Origin: Rana temporaria
Taxonomy: Eukaryota; Chordata; Amphibia; Anura; Ranidae
Assembly (NCBI RefSeq): GCF_905171775.1
Contig: NC_053494.1
Span: forward strand, 120,743,528-120,807,527
DNA: 64,000 nt
Direction: 5' to 3'
A model generated the notes under the pieces. That model ran no database searches, was not told the DNA's origin, and saw nothing but the letters and a program-made list of their open reading frames with translations. The stretch's first letter is position 1, and every line of letters starts with the position of its first letter. Shown here in pieces: positions 31,311-42,435 of the stretch. The position numbers and the translations under genes are program-made.

Positions 31311-31890
31311 AGACTAGCTGAATACCCGGCGTTGCCCGGTCTTCCTATCTTAACCTTTTGGGGAGGAAAATCATAGTAATATAAATATACCCATCTTTTA
31401 TATAAGGGTGTAGGTAAGGGTTAATTTAACTGTCATATATTTTTATTTGGCATATAAGTAATATGTGTACCAGGTATTATTGAAATATCTCCAGGCGTAC
31501 AGAAGTTATGTGGGAACATACATTTCCCATTGATTTGCATGGGACTTTAAACAAAAACCCTGACCCTCACAAATGGGGGTAGTTAAGGGATAAATTAACT
31601 ATCCTATAGTTTAAGTGGACATATAAGTAACATGTGACCAAGTGTTATCGAAATATCTACAGCCGTTTGGAAGTTATGAAGTAACATGTATTTCCCATAG
31701 AGTTGAATGGGACTTTAAAGGAAAACCCCGACCATGGCAAATGGGGGTGGGTAAGGGTTAAACCACCTATCCTATGTTTGTTGCTGACATATAAGTAACA
31801 TGTGTGCCAAGTTTCATGTTAATATCTTTAGCCGTTTGGACGTGATGCTGGAACATACATACACACACTGAGTTTTATATATATATAGAT
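31311..31890. repeat. Repeat of about 2.7 tandem units of 175 bp ('gaatacccggcgttgcccgg')
   Basis: After the lead 'agctgaatacccggcg', units start near 31400, 31570 and 31745. Each has 'gtaagggttaa', 'acatataagtaacatgtg', 'gaaatatctccag', 'cgtttggaagttatg' and 'catttcccat'. The end is 'acacacactgagttttatat' followed by 'atatagat'. The unit similarity is imperfect, so the array is old or shared by the family. The element class is uncertain to me. Confidence 0.75.
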
Positions 31891-32760
31891 AAGTAGACTT
31901 TTTTATTAATAATTTCATATTTTAGCTTATATTTGTTAGGAGATGGCCGTGGGTATTTTTTAATATATGTCCGTTATTATATAATTTTTATTACAAATTT
32001 TATTGTATATAGGGACTGTATGTGTAATATATTTTTATTGCCATTTTTACTCTTATGTTTTTTACCTCCTTTCATGCGAGTTGGTGACCCCATAGAGAAA
32101 GGCAGCCAATTTTTAGTTTTTTTTCTCTGACTTCCGGTTCCGCTTTTTATAGTCACCAGCTTGTTACTTAACAGGCCGGGTGACACTCAGGCTCCACCCC
32201 CTGCTGACGAAGTCCAACCAGGACGTAACGCCGCGTACAGGAAGAGGAGCTTATGCACGGACATCACCCGCTGCCATCTCTCCGCTGGATTGATATATTC
32301 AGCTTCCACGCTTGTTCGATATTTTTGTTTTATCCCTGTGCTACCATCAGCGTATACCTTTTTATATGCCCCCTCCTTTTATTAAAATAAACATACGGAG
32401 GCCATTTAGATCGTTTCCTTTATTTTTTTTTGGTCATGCATTCCAATGCGATTTCACCCAGCAACTTTTAGTGGAGATCACGGACACTGCAGGCCAGCCC
32501 TGGTTTTGCTGCTCACCTGTTTGGAGACACTCCTGCTGCATGGATCATATTTGGTATTATCCCTTGTTGGATACATGTTCACATGACCACCTCCCACAGC
32601 GAGGTCCATATTTTCTGGTAAGCACATTGTGTGTGTGTGTGTGTGTGTGGTGGAGGATTCTGTTGTCATGCTCACCAGCAGAGGATTCAAACTCGCCTTT
32701 TTCACGAGGGACTTTTTACTTACCTTGGTCTTACTATTGGGACTTTTTTTATATATATAT
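31891..32760. other. Unassigned sequence with a short GT microsatellite
   Basis: Includes text 'gctgacgaagtccaaccagg' and 'acgtaacgccg' (about 32200) that I associate with dispersed frog repeats, and a (TG)n run at 32626-32648. Overlapping plus-strand frames here lack domains. Confidence 0.35.
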
Positions 32761-32892
32761 ATTAGAGGTCGACCGATATGGGTTTTTCTCTGGCCGATAC
32801 CGATGCCGATATTTAGAATTTGGGGCGGCCGATGGCCGATATATGATGCCGATTTTTGCGGCCGATATTTTAGGGCGATTTTTATTTTTTGG

Positions 32893-33835
32893 CAGGTGGC
32901 ACTAATTGGCAGGTGCCACTGGATGGCCTTGGCAGGTGGCACTAGTTGGCACGCTAATTGGCACTGGCAGATTGCACTGGATGGACCCAATTGGCAAAAG
33001 CAGATGGCACTGATTGGCAGGTGGCACTGAATGGCACTGGCAGGTGGCACTGGCAGGTGGCACTGGTTGGCACGTGGCACTAATTGGCACTGGCAGGTGG
33101 CACTAATTGGCATGTGGCACTGGATGCTACTGGCAGGTGGCACTAATTGGCAATAGTTAGCACTGGCAGATGGCACTGGTTGGCACTGGCAGGTGGCACT
33201 AATTGGCAGGTGGCACTGGATGGCCTTGGCAGGTGGCACTGGGTGGCATTGGCAGGTGGAACTGGATGGCATTGGCAGGTGGCACTGGATGGCACTAGAT
33301 GGCATTAGCAGGTGGCACTGGATGGCGTTGCCACTGGCAGGTGGCACTGGATGGCGTTGCCACTGGCAGGTGGCACTGGATGGCATTGGCAGGTGGCACT
33401 GGATGGCATTGGCAGGTGGCACTGGATGGCATTGGCAGGTGGCACTAGTTGGCATGGCATTGGCAGGTGGCACTGGATGGCATTGGCAGGTGGCACTGGA
33501 TGCTACTGGCAGGTGGCACTAATTGGCAATAGTTAGCACTGGCAGATGGCACTGGCAGGTGGCACTAATTGGCAGGTGGCACTGGATGGCCTTGGCAGGT
33601 GGCACTAGCAGATGGCACTGGGTGGCATTGGCAGGTGGCACTGGATGGCATTGGCAGATGGCACTGGGTGGCACTAGATGGCATTAGCAGGTGGCACTGG
33701 ATGGCATTGGCAGGTGGCACTAGTTGGCATGGCATTGGCAGGTGGCACTGGATGGCATTGGCAGGTGGCACTGGATGGCATTGGCAGGTGGCACTGGCTG
33801 GTTGGCATTAGCAGATGGCACTGGCAGGTTTCACA
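32893..33835. repeat. Minisatellite of 'ggcaggtggcactggatg' units
   Basis: Short units combine 'ggcaggtggcact' with 'ggatggcatt', 'aattggc' or 'agttggc'. Higher-order segments recur: the text from 33121 to 33230 reappears at 33507-33600. Long frames on both strands, up to 331 codons, are by-products of the repeat. Confidence 0.95.
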
Positions 33836-34131
33836 GCACATAATGTAGCGGATAATGTGTGAAACTCTCTATACAGTTTCACATGGTGCTGCAGAGAGCA
33901 GAAAGAGGAGCTCAGATTCATTGCGATGTTGAAGGTGGGCGGGACCCGGGTTGAGTGGGGCTCAGCTGTCCACCAGCCAATGGGATGAGATCATTGGCTG
34001 GATAGCTGCTGAGTCCCGCCCACCTTCAACATCGCAACGAATCTGAGCTCCTCTTTCTCTCTGCAGCAGTTGTGAAACTGTATGAAGAGAGAGTTTCACA
34101 CATTCAGCTACATTATGTGCTGTGAAACTGT
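33836..34131. repeat. Long hairpin inside the TCGACC element
   Basis: Left arm (about 33830-33970) and right arm (about 33990-34131) pair through 'cacagcacataatgtag', 'gagctcagattc', 'aaggtgggcggga' and 'ccaatgggatgagatcattg', which is itself part of the loop. A half copy follows at 34126-34290 and has its own partner segments. Confidence 0.9.
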
Positions 34132-34510
34132 GAGAGCAGAGAGAGAGAGGAGCTCAGATTCATCGTGATGTTGGAGGTGGGCGGGACCCGGGGTGGGCGG
34201 GACCCAGCAGCTATCCAGCCAATGATCTCATCCCATTGGCTGGTGTTGGACAGCTGAGTCCCGCCCACCCCGGGTCCCGCCCACCCCGACATCAGTCCGA
34301 CAGCTCCATTCTCCTTCACACACACGGCACTGCTCTGCAGACAGTGTGGAGAAGGGAGGGGGAACCCCATGTTCCTCCTTCCTTCTCCACACTCTGCTGA
34401 TGCAGATCTGCTAAATATCGGCCACATTTGGATAATAATCGGCCGATGCCGATTTCTCCAAAATGACTGAATATCGGCCCGATATATCGGCCGGCCGATA
34501 TATCGGTCGA

Positions 34511-34512
34511 CC

Positions 34513-34608
<96 letters not shown>

Positions 34609-34656
34609 TTATTTTATATATATATATATATATTTATTTTATATATATATATTTTA

Positions 34657-34687
<31 letters not shown>

Positions 34688-34690
34688 ATG
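34511..34690. repeat. Long (TA)n microsatellite with T-rich interruptions
   Basis: Over 100 bases of TA dinucleotides followed by 'tttatttta' breaks. Length is likely polymorphic and hard to assemble. Confidence 0.95.
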
Positions 34691-37600
34691 TGTATGTTGT
34701 GATTTGCACATTACTGTTTCATTTATTACTTTATTTGCGCTGCACATACTCATTGTTTTTGCATGCATTCCTATGGGCCAGAGGGTGTAAACAGGTTTGT
34801 GTCTGTTTATACCCACCTACTTCCAGGTCTGATCAGACCCACTAAAAGAAATGGTGGAGGACTGTCCCCTCTTCTTTTTGGATAGACCGGATTGGAGGAA
34901 ACTGTCTGCAGACAGCAGTGTCCGTTTTACTCACGGCTGCCCATATAGAAGAGCGGTATCTGTCCATGTCCACACCACAGAAACTGAGCAGACGCGGACC
35001 TGTAATCCACCTCGAATGGAAGGCGCCAGTGCGAAAGGGCCCTTATATTTGTAAATAAGTGTGACATAAAACTGCATGAAATTAATAAAGCTGTACTCTT
35101 CTGTATCCATTTTATTGGTGGAAAGACAGACTAAATGCTTCAATGTAATTAAGTTGATTATATTGGAGCTGTTTTTCCTATCTGCGACTCTTCTTCCCGA
35201 CTCCCTGTTGGTATTTGAAATATGTTCTCAATACATATACAATTTCTTAATAATTACACATTATTAATTATCAAATTCCCTGATGAAAGATGTAAACGCT
35301 AGTACACTATTGTACTGAATGATTACAAGAGCCAGAATCATTGTTCCCTGCAGTCATTTTATTTAAAAACATAACAAATGACATCTGTGCCAGATGATAA
35401 AAGTAATCTGCAAATTACTGAAAGTGAGCTGAATTCTTGCATAACTTTAACTCAGCTGTATTTATTTGGATAAAAGGATTTATAATTAGCCTATATATTA
35501 AACTCAAAACTTTTAAATAAAAATTGTGTGTTATTTTTATATTTAATGCACTTACTGACTGGCAACATTATAGGCTTAAGGCCCTATTTACATTTAGTGA
35601 ATTGGAATCACAGGCGCAATTACCACGTGGCAACCACTGCAAAATGCTCAAAGCATGTGCAGCACCCTCTAGTAGTGTAGGTGATAGTTGTTTTTTTTTT
35701 TAAGTTGGGTAAATATAGGCAGGCTTGGCTGGCAGCCAAGATCTGGGTTGGGAGTGGCTCAGGTAGAGCTGGGTGATTCACAGGCAGCGTCACTGAGACC
35801 TCCCACTTCTTCTTTCCAGAATGTAGTATAATCTTCTTTAGAGGAAGGAGGAGAGGAAAGGTGGATCTGCCTGGAGTATTCTGAGGAGCCCTGACCAATC
35901 ACCAATCCCCAATCTGAAATACTCTGGGTCAGCCCAGCTGGAGGAGGAGTTGTTTGGGATGAAGCTGGAGATGGAATGCTAGGCTGTCATGTCCCGGAGG
36001 GAGCTCCCCAGTCTGGGGGGGGGGTGACCTTGGGCTCAGGTGCGGCCAGGGCCCTTCTCAAGACACACAGAGGTGACATGGGAGCAAGGAGAGGACAGCG
36101 GGAGAGCACTGCCAGGCAAAGTCTCCAGGGAGGAACAACCGCCTGCAGCCAAGAGGGCTGGTGAGTGACACACAGTCGGGAAGGGCTGGAGAGGCATGCC
36201 TGAGAGGACTGGGAGATTTCAGTCTGGGATGGGTGCAGAGCAAGTGGCGTGGACTGTGGTGGCACGGGCAGTGGAGAGAGGCAGCTGCAGCCAGGAGGGC
36301 TGGTAGTTTCTGAACAGGTGGTAATGGGAGCAGTAGCCACGTGGACAGCTAGCATTGGGACTACCTATATTTTTGCTACACTATAGGTCCCTGCTTGCAA
36401 AGTCAATGCTAGCTGATCGTGGAGAGTGAGTCAGTGTCAGGCCTGCATATCGGTGCTAGCTGGTTTTGGAGAGTGAGTTCAAGAGTCAAGTTTGTGCTGG
36501 AGAAAGTGGTGTGCCTGGCTGGGCAGGGTATCAGACAGACCACAACTACACAAAGTCCCTACTGGGTACCCCTACAACATTGTGTGCCATTCTTTCTAAA
36601 CGGAACCCCAAATGCGGTGCAATTTTGCTGTGTGACAGAATCGCACTGCATTCACACCAAAACACGTTTTTAAAAATCACGTGAACCATGCCACCCAAAA
36701 GGGAGCAAGAGCTTCTTTTGGGTGACAAATGCACATAGGGCAGCCCGCTGAAGTAAATAGGCTGCCCTATGCGCAACACACAGAATCGCTTAAAAATTTC
36801 CCATACAAAATCATGAGTAAGCAGTTACTGCTACGCAAAATGTGAATGGTGCCTTAGGACTTCTTTAGGACTAGTTTTTGGAGGGCAAATGCATCTGTTG
36901 GAGAGACTTCTGAGATCGACGGATGAGCTCAGATGGGTTTGGACAGGAGTCCGTACCCACATGATTTGTCCTGCCAGGAAGCTGTTATAGTGGACAACCA
37001 ATCCTAGGCGATGGAGGCCTTCCCTACCCCACAGCTACATGTATACACGCCCCTTGTATATGTGCGCCTGCACAGTGGGGCATGCCTCCCACCTTTGAAT
37101 GTCCACAGACTTTAGACTAGCATACAACTTGCCACCTGCTTCAACCCAGCTAGAGCCCTCCAATTCTTCTTTGTAATTAAATCGGTAAGTTGTGCATGGG
37201 CAGCAGTTGCGGCACGTCCATTTGGGGCACCGGAGCGTCACCCCCATGCTCTTTCCACGGCCGCTATTTTGCAGGACACCATCCGCCACCCCCTATTCAT
37301 GCGTTTGGCCCCTTTCACGAAGGGGGTGTTTTTTTGAAGAGCATAATTAGAGCCAGACATTCTGATTGGCTGAAAAGAGAAGAGAACCAATTTGCCACCA
37401 AGGAGGAGGGAGGAAACTAAAGCTGCCACGATGCCCATGGATAGCAGGGGAAGGGAAAGCCATAGTTGTAGCCGCCGACTAGCAAGGAAAGCCGGCGGTG
37501 GTACTGTTTGACGTAAAATTGGTTTTATAAATAAAATGTATATTTATTTGTTTTAACTTTCTTTCTTTAACGATCTTTTTTGTAATCAGCGAAAAGTATT

Positions 37601-37970
37601 TCAGAACGAATTAACTTTAGTAAAATAAAGCAAAGAAATTCCAAATGGCCTCCCTTACATCAGTGTCTCTATCGGGGTCCCCTCACCTAAGCGAGAATGG
37701 ATTACTTCACGCCCTATCCCAGGAACAGGAAGTGAGAGAAAATGTACCAGAGTTAGGGAGAATCCTTTTATAAAAACTTGTCACCAGAACAAGTGTTCCC
37801 AGTTCGTAGATTTTCCCTCAGATGACAACTGTAAAGTTATGGAATTCCCATCACTTTCTCTCCTGGTGACAATGGTATGCATAACAAACTGAGGGCGTCA
37901 ATCTCCCTAGTAGGCGCATACAGCAATAAAAACCTTGCAAGGGATTGTAATCTTCTTCACCCTTCAACTA
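34691..37970. other. Intron without a recognisable gene
   Basis: Bases about 35070-35600 are unique-looking and AT-rich, a candidate for conserved non-coding sequence. Bases 35620-36560 contain GC-rich sequence rich in 'agggctgg' and 'caggagggctggt', possibly an LTR or other repeat that I cannot identify. From 37690 a dispersed repeat with 'caccagaacaagtgttccc' and 'cagcaataaaaac' appears, related to 63280-63540 and, in part, 50140-50260. Confidence 0.35.
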
Positions 37971-38541
37971 ATGCCGCGTACACACGATCATTTTTAGGCA
38001 TGAAAAAAACGTTGTTTTTGAAAAACTTCATTTTAAATGATCGTGTGTGGGGGCTACACATCATTTTTCGGTTTATGAAAAACGGCAAAAAACAAATTCG
38101 AACATGCTGCATTTTTTAACGTCGTTTTAAACCATGTCGTTTTTCGGGTTGTAAAAAAATGATCGTGTGTGGGCTAAAACAACGTTTTAAATCCGCGCAT
38201 GCTCAGAAGCAAGTTATAAGACGGGAGCGCTCGTTCTGGTAAAACTACCGTTCATAATGGATTAAGCACATTCATCACGCTGTAACAGACAGAAAAGCGT
38301 GAATCGTCTTTTACTAACACGAAATCAGCTAAAGCAGCCCAAAGGCGAAAAGAACTTCCCCTTTAGAGTGCCGTCGTACGTGCTGTACGTCACCGCGCTT
38401 TGTTCATCATTTTTTAAAAACGGTGGTGCGTGGGCAACGTCCTTTTTAATGATGAAGTTGGAAAAAAATCGTTTTTTGGACATGCTGAAAAACAATTTTT
38501 TTTTTTTTTCATGTCGAAATATAATCGTGTGTACGTGGCAT
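37971..38541. mobile_element. MITE with ATGCCGCGTACACACGATC termini, copy 3
   Basis: Ends 'atgccgcgtacacacgatc' and 'atcgtgtgtacgtggcat'. The core has the 'aaaacgacg', 'cgggttgtaaaa' and 'gcatgctcagaagc' text shared with copy 2 at 25401, in the opposite orientation. Confidence 0.85.
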
Positions 38542-38814
38542 AAAATATGTTTGGGCTAAATTGGAGCTGTAAAAATTTTGTCAGTCTGGGTAAAGTTTTA
38601 TAGATTTCCAGAAGGATAAAACTGAAAGTATAGGAAAAAATTTAAGTAAAAGACCAGTCATTTGGGTCAAAAGTTATTTGTTAACCTTTGTCATAAGTTG
38701 GCTGTTTAGAGCTGTTCTATTTTACCCCAGGAGTTTTGTTTTAATAAAAAAGCCTGAAATTCATCCAAATAAGAGGCGGATTTACATATAAAGAAGTGCC
38801 TGAGTATGGATATA

Positions 38815-38954
38815 TGTATAAACTGACTGAGTGAACTATTTACGTATAAACTGACTGAGTGAACTATTTACGTATAAACTGACTGAGTGAACTATTTACG
38901 TATAAACTGACTGAGTGAACTATTTACGTATAAACTGACTGAGTGAACTATTTA
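38815..38954. repeat. 28-bp tandem repeat, 5 copies
   Basis: Unit 'actatttacgtataaactga' plus 'ctgagtga', repeated almost without change. It abuts the next MITE. Confidence 0.95.
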
Positions 38955-38986
38955 AATTTGTCTGATATACATTATCACATGCTTAA

Positions 38987-39479
38987 AGCGGGGGTTCACC
39001 CTATGAACGCAATTTTTTTTTTTTTTTTCTACTACCATAAAATCAGGCATTGTAGCGCGAGCTACAGTATGCCTGTCCCGATTTTTTTACCCCCGTACTC
39101 ACCTTGTAATCGTTCATCGACGATACCGGGGAATGGGCGTGCCTATGGAGACGGAGGATGATTGACGGCCGGCTCTGGCGCGTCACGCTTCTCCGGAAAT
39201 AGGCTTGGCTCTTCACGGCGCCTGCGCATAGCCTGTGCGCAGGCGCCGTGAAGAGCCGAGACCTACTCCGGCTGTCTTCGGGGAGAGTGACGTGCCAGGG
39301 CCGGCCGTCAATCATCCTCCCTCTCCATAGGCACGCCCATTCCCTGCGGGAGCCGAAATCTACGATGTCCGATTACAAGGTGAGTCCGGGGTTAAAAAAA
39401 TCGGGACAGGCATACTGTAGCTCGCGCTACAATGCCTGTCTCGATGGTAAAATCATGTGGGTGAGGGTGAACTACCGCT
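38987..39479. mobile_element. TTAA MITE, AGCGGGGGTTCACCCT type, copy 1
   Basis: TTAA at 38983-38986 and 39480-39483; ends AGCGGGGGTTCACCCT and AGGGTGAACTACCGCT. The arms pair through 'gcgcgagctacagtatgcct' and 'gacggccggctctggcgcg', so the whole element is a palindrome. Sister at 55069-55573. Confidence 0.93.
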
Positions 39480-39483
39480 TTAA

Positions 39484-39828
39484 AGCGGTAGTAAACTGCT
39501 GTCTGTGTGTGTCTGTTTTTTCGCATCGCATACTAGCACATTATGTGAAACTTACCTGAAAATTAAGCCCTCCAGAAGCACGCTGTCACCGCTGAGAGGG
39601 CTTCTATTTGCACCTGGTCGTCTTTCTGGGTTCGCACGTGGGAGCCGTCGCTTCTTTCCGGGTGGTTGTTCCTTCAGAACGCATGCACTGGTGATGCCGG
39701 TGGTGTCACCGGCTGCATCTACAGTAAATATCTCCTAAACGTGAATCGTTTATTTACAGTACCTATAGGTAAGCCTTATTATAGGCTTACCCATAGGTAA
39801 AAGTCAGAAATGGGAGTTTACTTCCACT
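39484..39828. mobile_element. TTAA MITE, AGCGGTAGTAAA type, sharing a TTAA with its neighbour
   Basis: It starts directly after the TTAA that ends the previous element and ends 'gtttacttccact' before TTAA 39829-39832. It contains 'aaacgtgaatcgttt' and 'ataggtaagccttattatag'. Sister at 8588-9013. Confidence 0.85.
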
Positions 39829-39832
39829 TTAA

Positions 39833-40704
39833 ATACAAGAACTTAATCACTTTACAGCATTCAGGGTTTTAGCGTGTTGGTTCTTCCTCCAGCTCCTTAG
39901 CTAAAGGTCTATACTTTAGTATGGACCTGAGCTAGAGGAGTGAACAGCAAGAGCCAAAGCTTTGCACCTGCAAACCACTGATGGCTATTGCAATGCTTTG
40001 CAGTCTTCAATGCAAAAATCAAAATACTACTAAATAAGATATACAGCGGCTTATTTTTTTACAAAACACATACACTGGGGCACATCATTTTGATATAACA
40101 GACGAGATTGTAGCAAGAAGACACTGTGGCTAAACAACCACTTTACGTGTCAATATTGTTTTAAATGCCAGAGGTAAAAGCATGAGCAAGCTTTTTTGGT
40201 TTGCAGCGCCGTTGATCCAGCAAGCAGTGGTCAGGACTGTGTGGCCAGGCTGCTGATCGACATGCTACACAGGATCATGAATCGTCAGGGACCATGATGG
40301 CTGTGTCCCCTGCTGTGTTTTTACATGCCACTTTAGTGAGAGCAGGCCTGACCTTACTTTAAAGCAGGTATATACTTCATGGTGTCTTCATGTGTTTAAC
40401 TGACATCCAAATGCATGGATTTCAGTTTCTGTTCCTGTATGTGTGTTTTTTCTTTTTCTCAGCATATAATATAATAGAAAGTCTGAACCCCCAAAAAAAC
40501 AAAGCTACATAATTCAGTAGAAGAGTAATCTACAGCACAGTAACTAAGTGGTTGGCACATCTGCCCAGCAGCACTAGGGTGATCACTTTGAATTTCAACC
40601 ACGGCATTACCTGCCTGGATTTTTCATGTTCTCCCTGTGCCTGTATGGGTTTCCTCCTGGGTGCTACAGTTTTCTCCGACACTCCAGGCATGCTGGTAGG
40701 TTAA
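39833..40704. other. Intron without a recognisable gene
   Basis: Unique-looking DNA with no repeat terminus that I recognise, apart from 'ttttcatgttctccctgtg' text (about 40620) of a common vertebrate repeat kind. Confidence 0.3.
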
Positions 40705-41119
40705 AGGGGTTGTAAACCCTCAAGGTTTATGCTATGCATTAAGGTGAAAAACTTCCTGTGTTGCAGCAGCCCCCCAGAGCCCCTCTTTTTCTTTCCATTA
40801 CCCAGTCTTTCCAGCAACAGGGACGAGCACACAAGCTCCAGCCAGTGTATTGGGTCCTGATTGGATAGATGGCAGCGCAGCCATTTGCTCCCGGGGACGG
40901 GGCCGAGTTCTGCTGTCAATGGACGCAGCAGCAAGAGAAAGAGCGGCTCTTCAACGGGGCACTCGAGAAGGGGAGGAGCCAGGAGCGCCGCTGAGGTACC
41001 CCAGAAGAGGAGGATCAGGACCACTCTGTGCAAAACCTACTGCAAAGATGAGGTAAGTATGACATGTTTTGTTTTTAACAGAAGCCTTTACATATCGTTT
41101 AATGGACTCCTGTCTAAAG
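40705..41119. repeat. Probable TTAA MITE, AGGGGTTGTAAACCCT type
   Basis: TTAA at 40701-40704 followed by 'aggggttgtaaaccct'. The far end 'ctgtctaaagtggccc' is a weak partner. GC-rich interior with frames on both strands and no domain. The 'aggtaagtatgac' near 41051 resembles a splice donor but sits in repeat DNA. Confidence 0.5.
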
Positions 41120-41260
41120 TGGCCCTAATATATGTATGAATGTGAGGTTAGATTGTAAGCTCCTTGAGGGCAATGACTGACGTGAATGTGCAATATATAT
41201 GTAGAGGGTGATTGCTACGAGTTACTACATACACTGATATCACCATGTTGCCAGACATCC
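41120..41260 (+). repeat. 3'-end fragment of a dispersed L2/SINE-like repeat
   Basis: The text 'gattgtaagctccttgaggg' and 'gtgcaatatatatgtag' resembles the tail of a common vertebrate retroposon. A matching tail ('gtaaagtgctgtgtaaatgg', 'cctgtaattaataa') reappears at 43625-43675, so the repeat may have been opened by the insertions between. Confidence 0.4.
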
Positions 41261-41554
41261 ATTAGACCAGTGGTCTCAAAGTACCGGCCCGCGGACCGGT
41301 TATAAATGGCCCGCAGGCGGGGCGGAAGTGTGAGGAGTAGATTTTCTTCACATGCAGAGTAGCGCAGAAAGCCCCCCGGCGGCCCCCCCTCTCATCCATC
41401 CCCATTTGCTTGTGATATCACCTGGGATGGACGAGAAGAGGGGGGGGGGGCGCCGGGAGCAGCCGCAGCGTGAGACAGAGAAGTGAACTTATGACAGAGA
41501 TGCTTCCTGCGCTACTCTGCATGTGAAGAAAAAAGACAACAAGTAAACGCTGAC

Positions 41555-42010
41555 TTGTGCCCCATGTGCCCTGATTGTGCCCCATGTACCCTGATTGTGC
41601 CCCATGTACCCTGTTTGTGCTCTCATGTGCCCCATGTACCCTGATGTGCCCCATGTACCCTAATGTGCTCTGATGCGCCCCATGTGCTCTGATGCACCCT
41701 ATGTACCCTGATGTGGCTGATGTGCCCCATGTACCCTGATGTGCCCCATGTACCCTGATGTGCTGGGCTTTGTACCCTGATGTGCTGTGTCCTGTGCCCT
41801 ATACCCTGATGTGCCATGTGCCCTGTCCTGATGTGCTATGCCCTGATGTGCCATGTGCCTTGTCCTGATGTGCCGTGCCCTGTACCCTGATGTGGCCTGT
41901 TGTGCTGTGCTCTGATGTGCTGTGCCCTGTACCCTGATGTGCTCTGCCCTGTACCCTGATGTGCTCTGCCCTGTACCCTGATGTGCTGGGCTCTGTGACC
42001 TGATGTGCTG
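41555..42010. repeat. Degenerate short tandem repeat, 'tgtgccccatgtaccctga'
   Basis: About 20 irregular units based on 'ccctgatgtg' with 'tgccccatgta' or 'ctgtgccctgta' inserts. Frames on the minus strand (GTWGTSGYMG and similar) are artefacts. Confidence 0.93.
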
Positions 42011-42014
42011 TGCC

Positions 42015-42210
42015 CTGATGGTGAGTGGTCAGTGGGGTGTGTAGTGGTCATCGTGTAGTGTAGTGGTGAGTGTGTAGTGTAGTGGTCATCGTGTAGTGGT
42101 CAGTGTAGTGTAGTGTGCAGTGTAGTGGTCAGTGGTCAGTGTGCAGTAGTCAGTGTGTAGTGGTCAGTGTGATGTGTAGTGGTCAGTGTGATGTGTAGTG
42201 GTCAGGGTTG
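42015..42210. repeat. Tandem 'gtgtagtggtca' repeat
   Basis: Irregular units of 'agtggtcagtgt' follow the previous array; then come three units of about 43 bp with 'cgctgacaccagtactg' (about 42215-42340). Confidence 0.9.
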
Positions 42211-42435
42211 ATAATGCATCCACTGACACCAGTGCTGGGGGTAAAAATGCGTCTGCTTACACCAGTGCTGGTGGTAATAATGCGCTCGCTGACACCAGTA
42301 CTGCGGGTTAATAATGTGTTCGCTGACATCAGTACTGTTTTTGAAGTTTGAAAGTTTGCATGCGGCCCCCCATGGGATATGAAAACTTGTCTTGTGGCCC
42401 TCAGGTAATTTGAGTTTGAGACCTCTGCATTAGAC

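Larger units (their letters stand above)
32761..34518. mobile_element. Large non-autonomous element, ATTAGAGGTCGACCGATA termini
   Basis: The ends ATTAGAGGTCGACCGATA and TATCGGTCGACCTCTAAT are perfect inverted repeats, extended inwards by 'ccgataccgatgccgat' and 'atcggccgatgccgat' arrays. It holds a long minisatellite (32893-33835) and two foldback blocks (33836-34131, 34126-34400). Both sides are TA-rich, so the target duplication cannot be read. The superfamily is uncertain. Confidence 0.85.
41268..42427. mobile_element. hAT element with 8-bp target duplication and tandem-repeat core
   Basis: CATTAGAC at 41260-41267 and 42428-42435 flanks ends CAGTGGTCTCAAAGTACC and TTTGAGTTTGAGACCTCTG. Near the ends are 'ggcccgcggaccgg' and 'gcggccccccatggg'. 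Most of the core is tandem repeats and it carries no transposase. Confidence 0.93.

Noticed and set aside
32478..33473. 331-codon minus-strand open frame rich in CQCHPVPP-type repeats
   Set aside because: It is the translation of the 'ggcaggtggcact' minisatellite; long frames appear on both strands in several registers, and no start context or domain is seen.
34463..34702. Open frame of alternating Tyr and Ile
   Set aside because: Translation of the (TA)n microsatellite. The same applies to similar runs at 11620-11660 and 13260-13317.
41030..41065. Splice-donor-like 'gatgaggtaagtatg' after an open frame at 40861
   Set aside because: It sits in repeat DNA of the TTAA MITE type; no similarity to a known exon and no acceptor upstream.
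41418..42051. Minus-strand frames with GTWGTSGYMG and HIRVQG repeats
   Set aside because: By-products of the short tandem repeat inside the hAT element.
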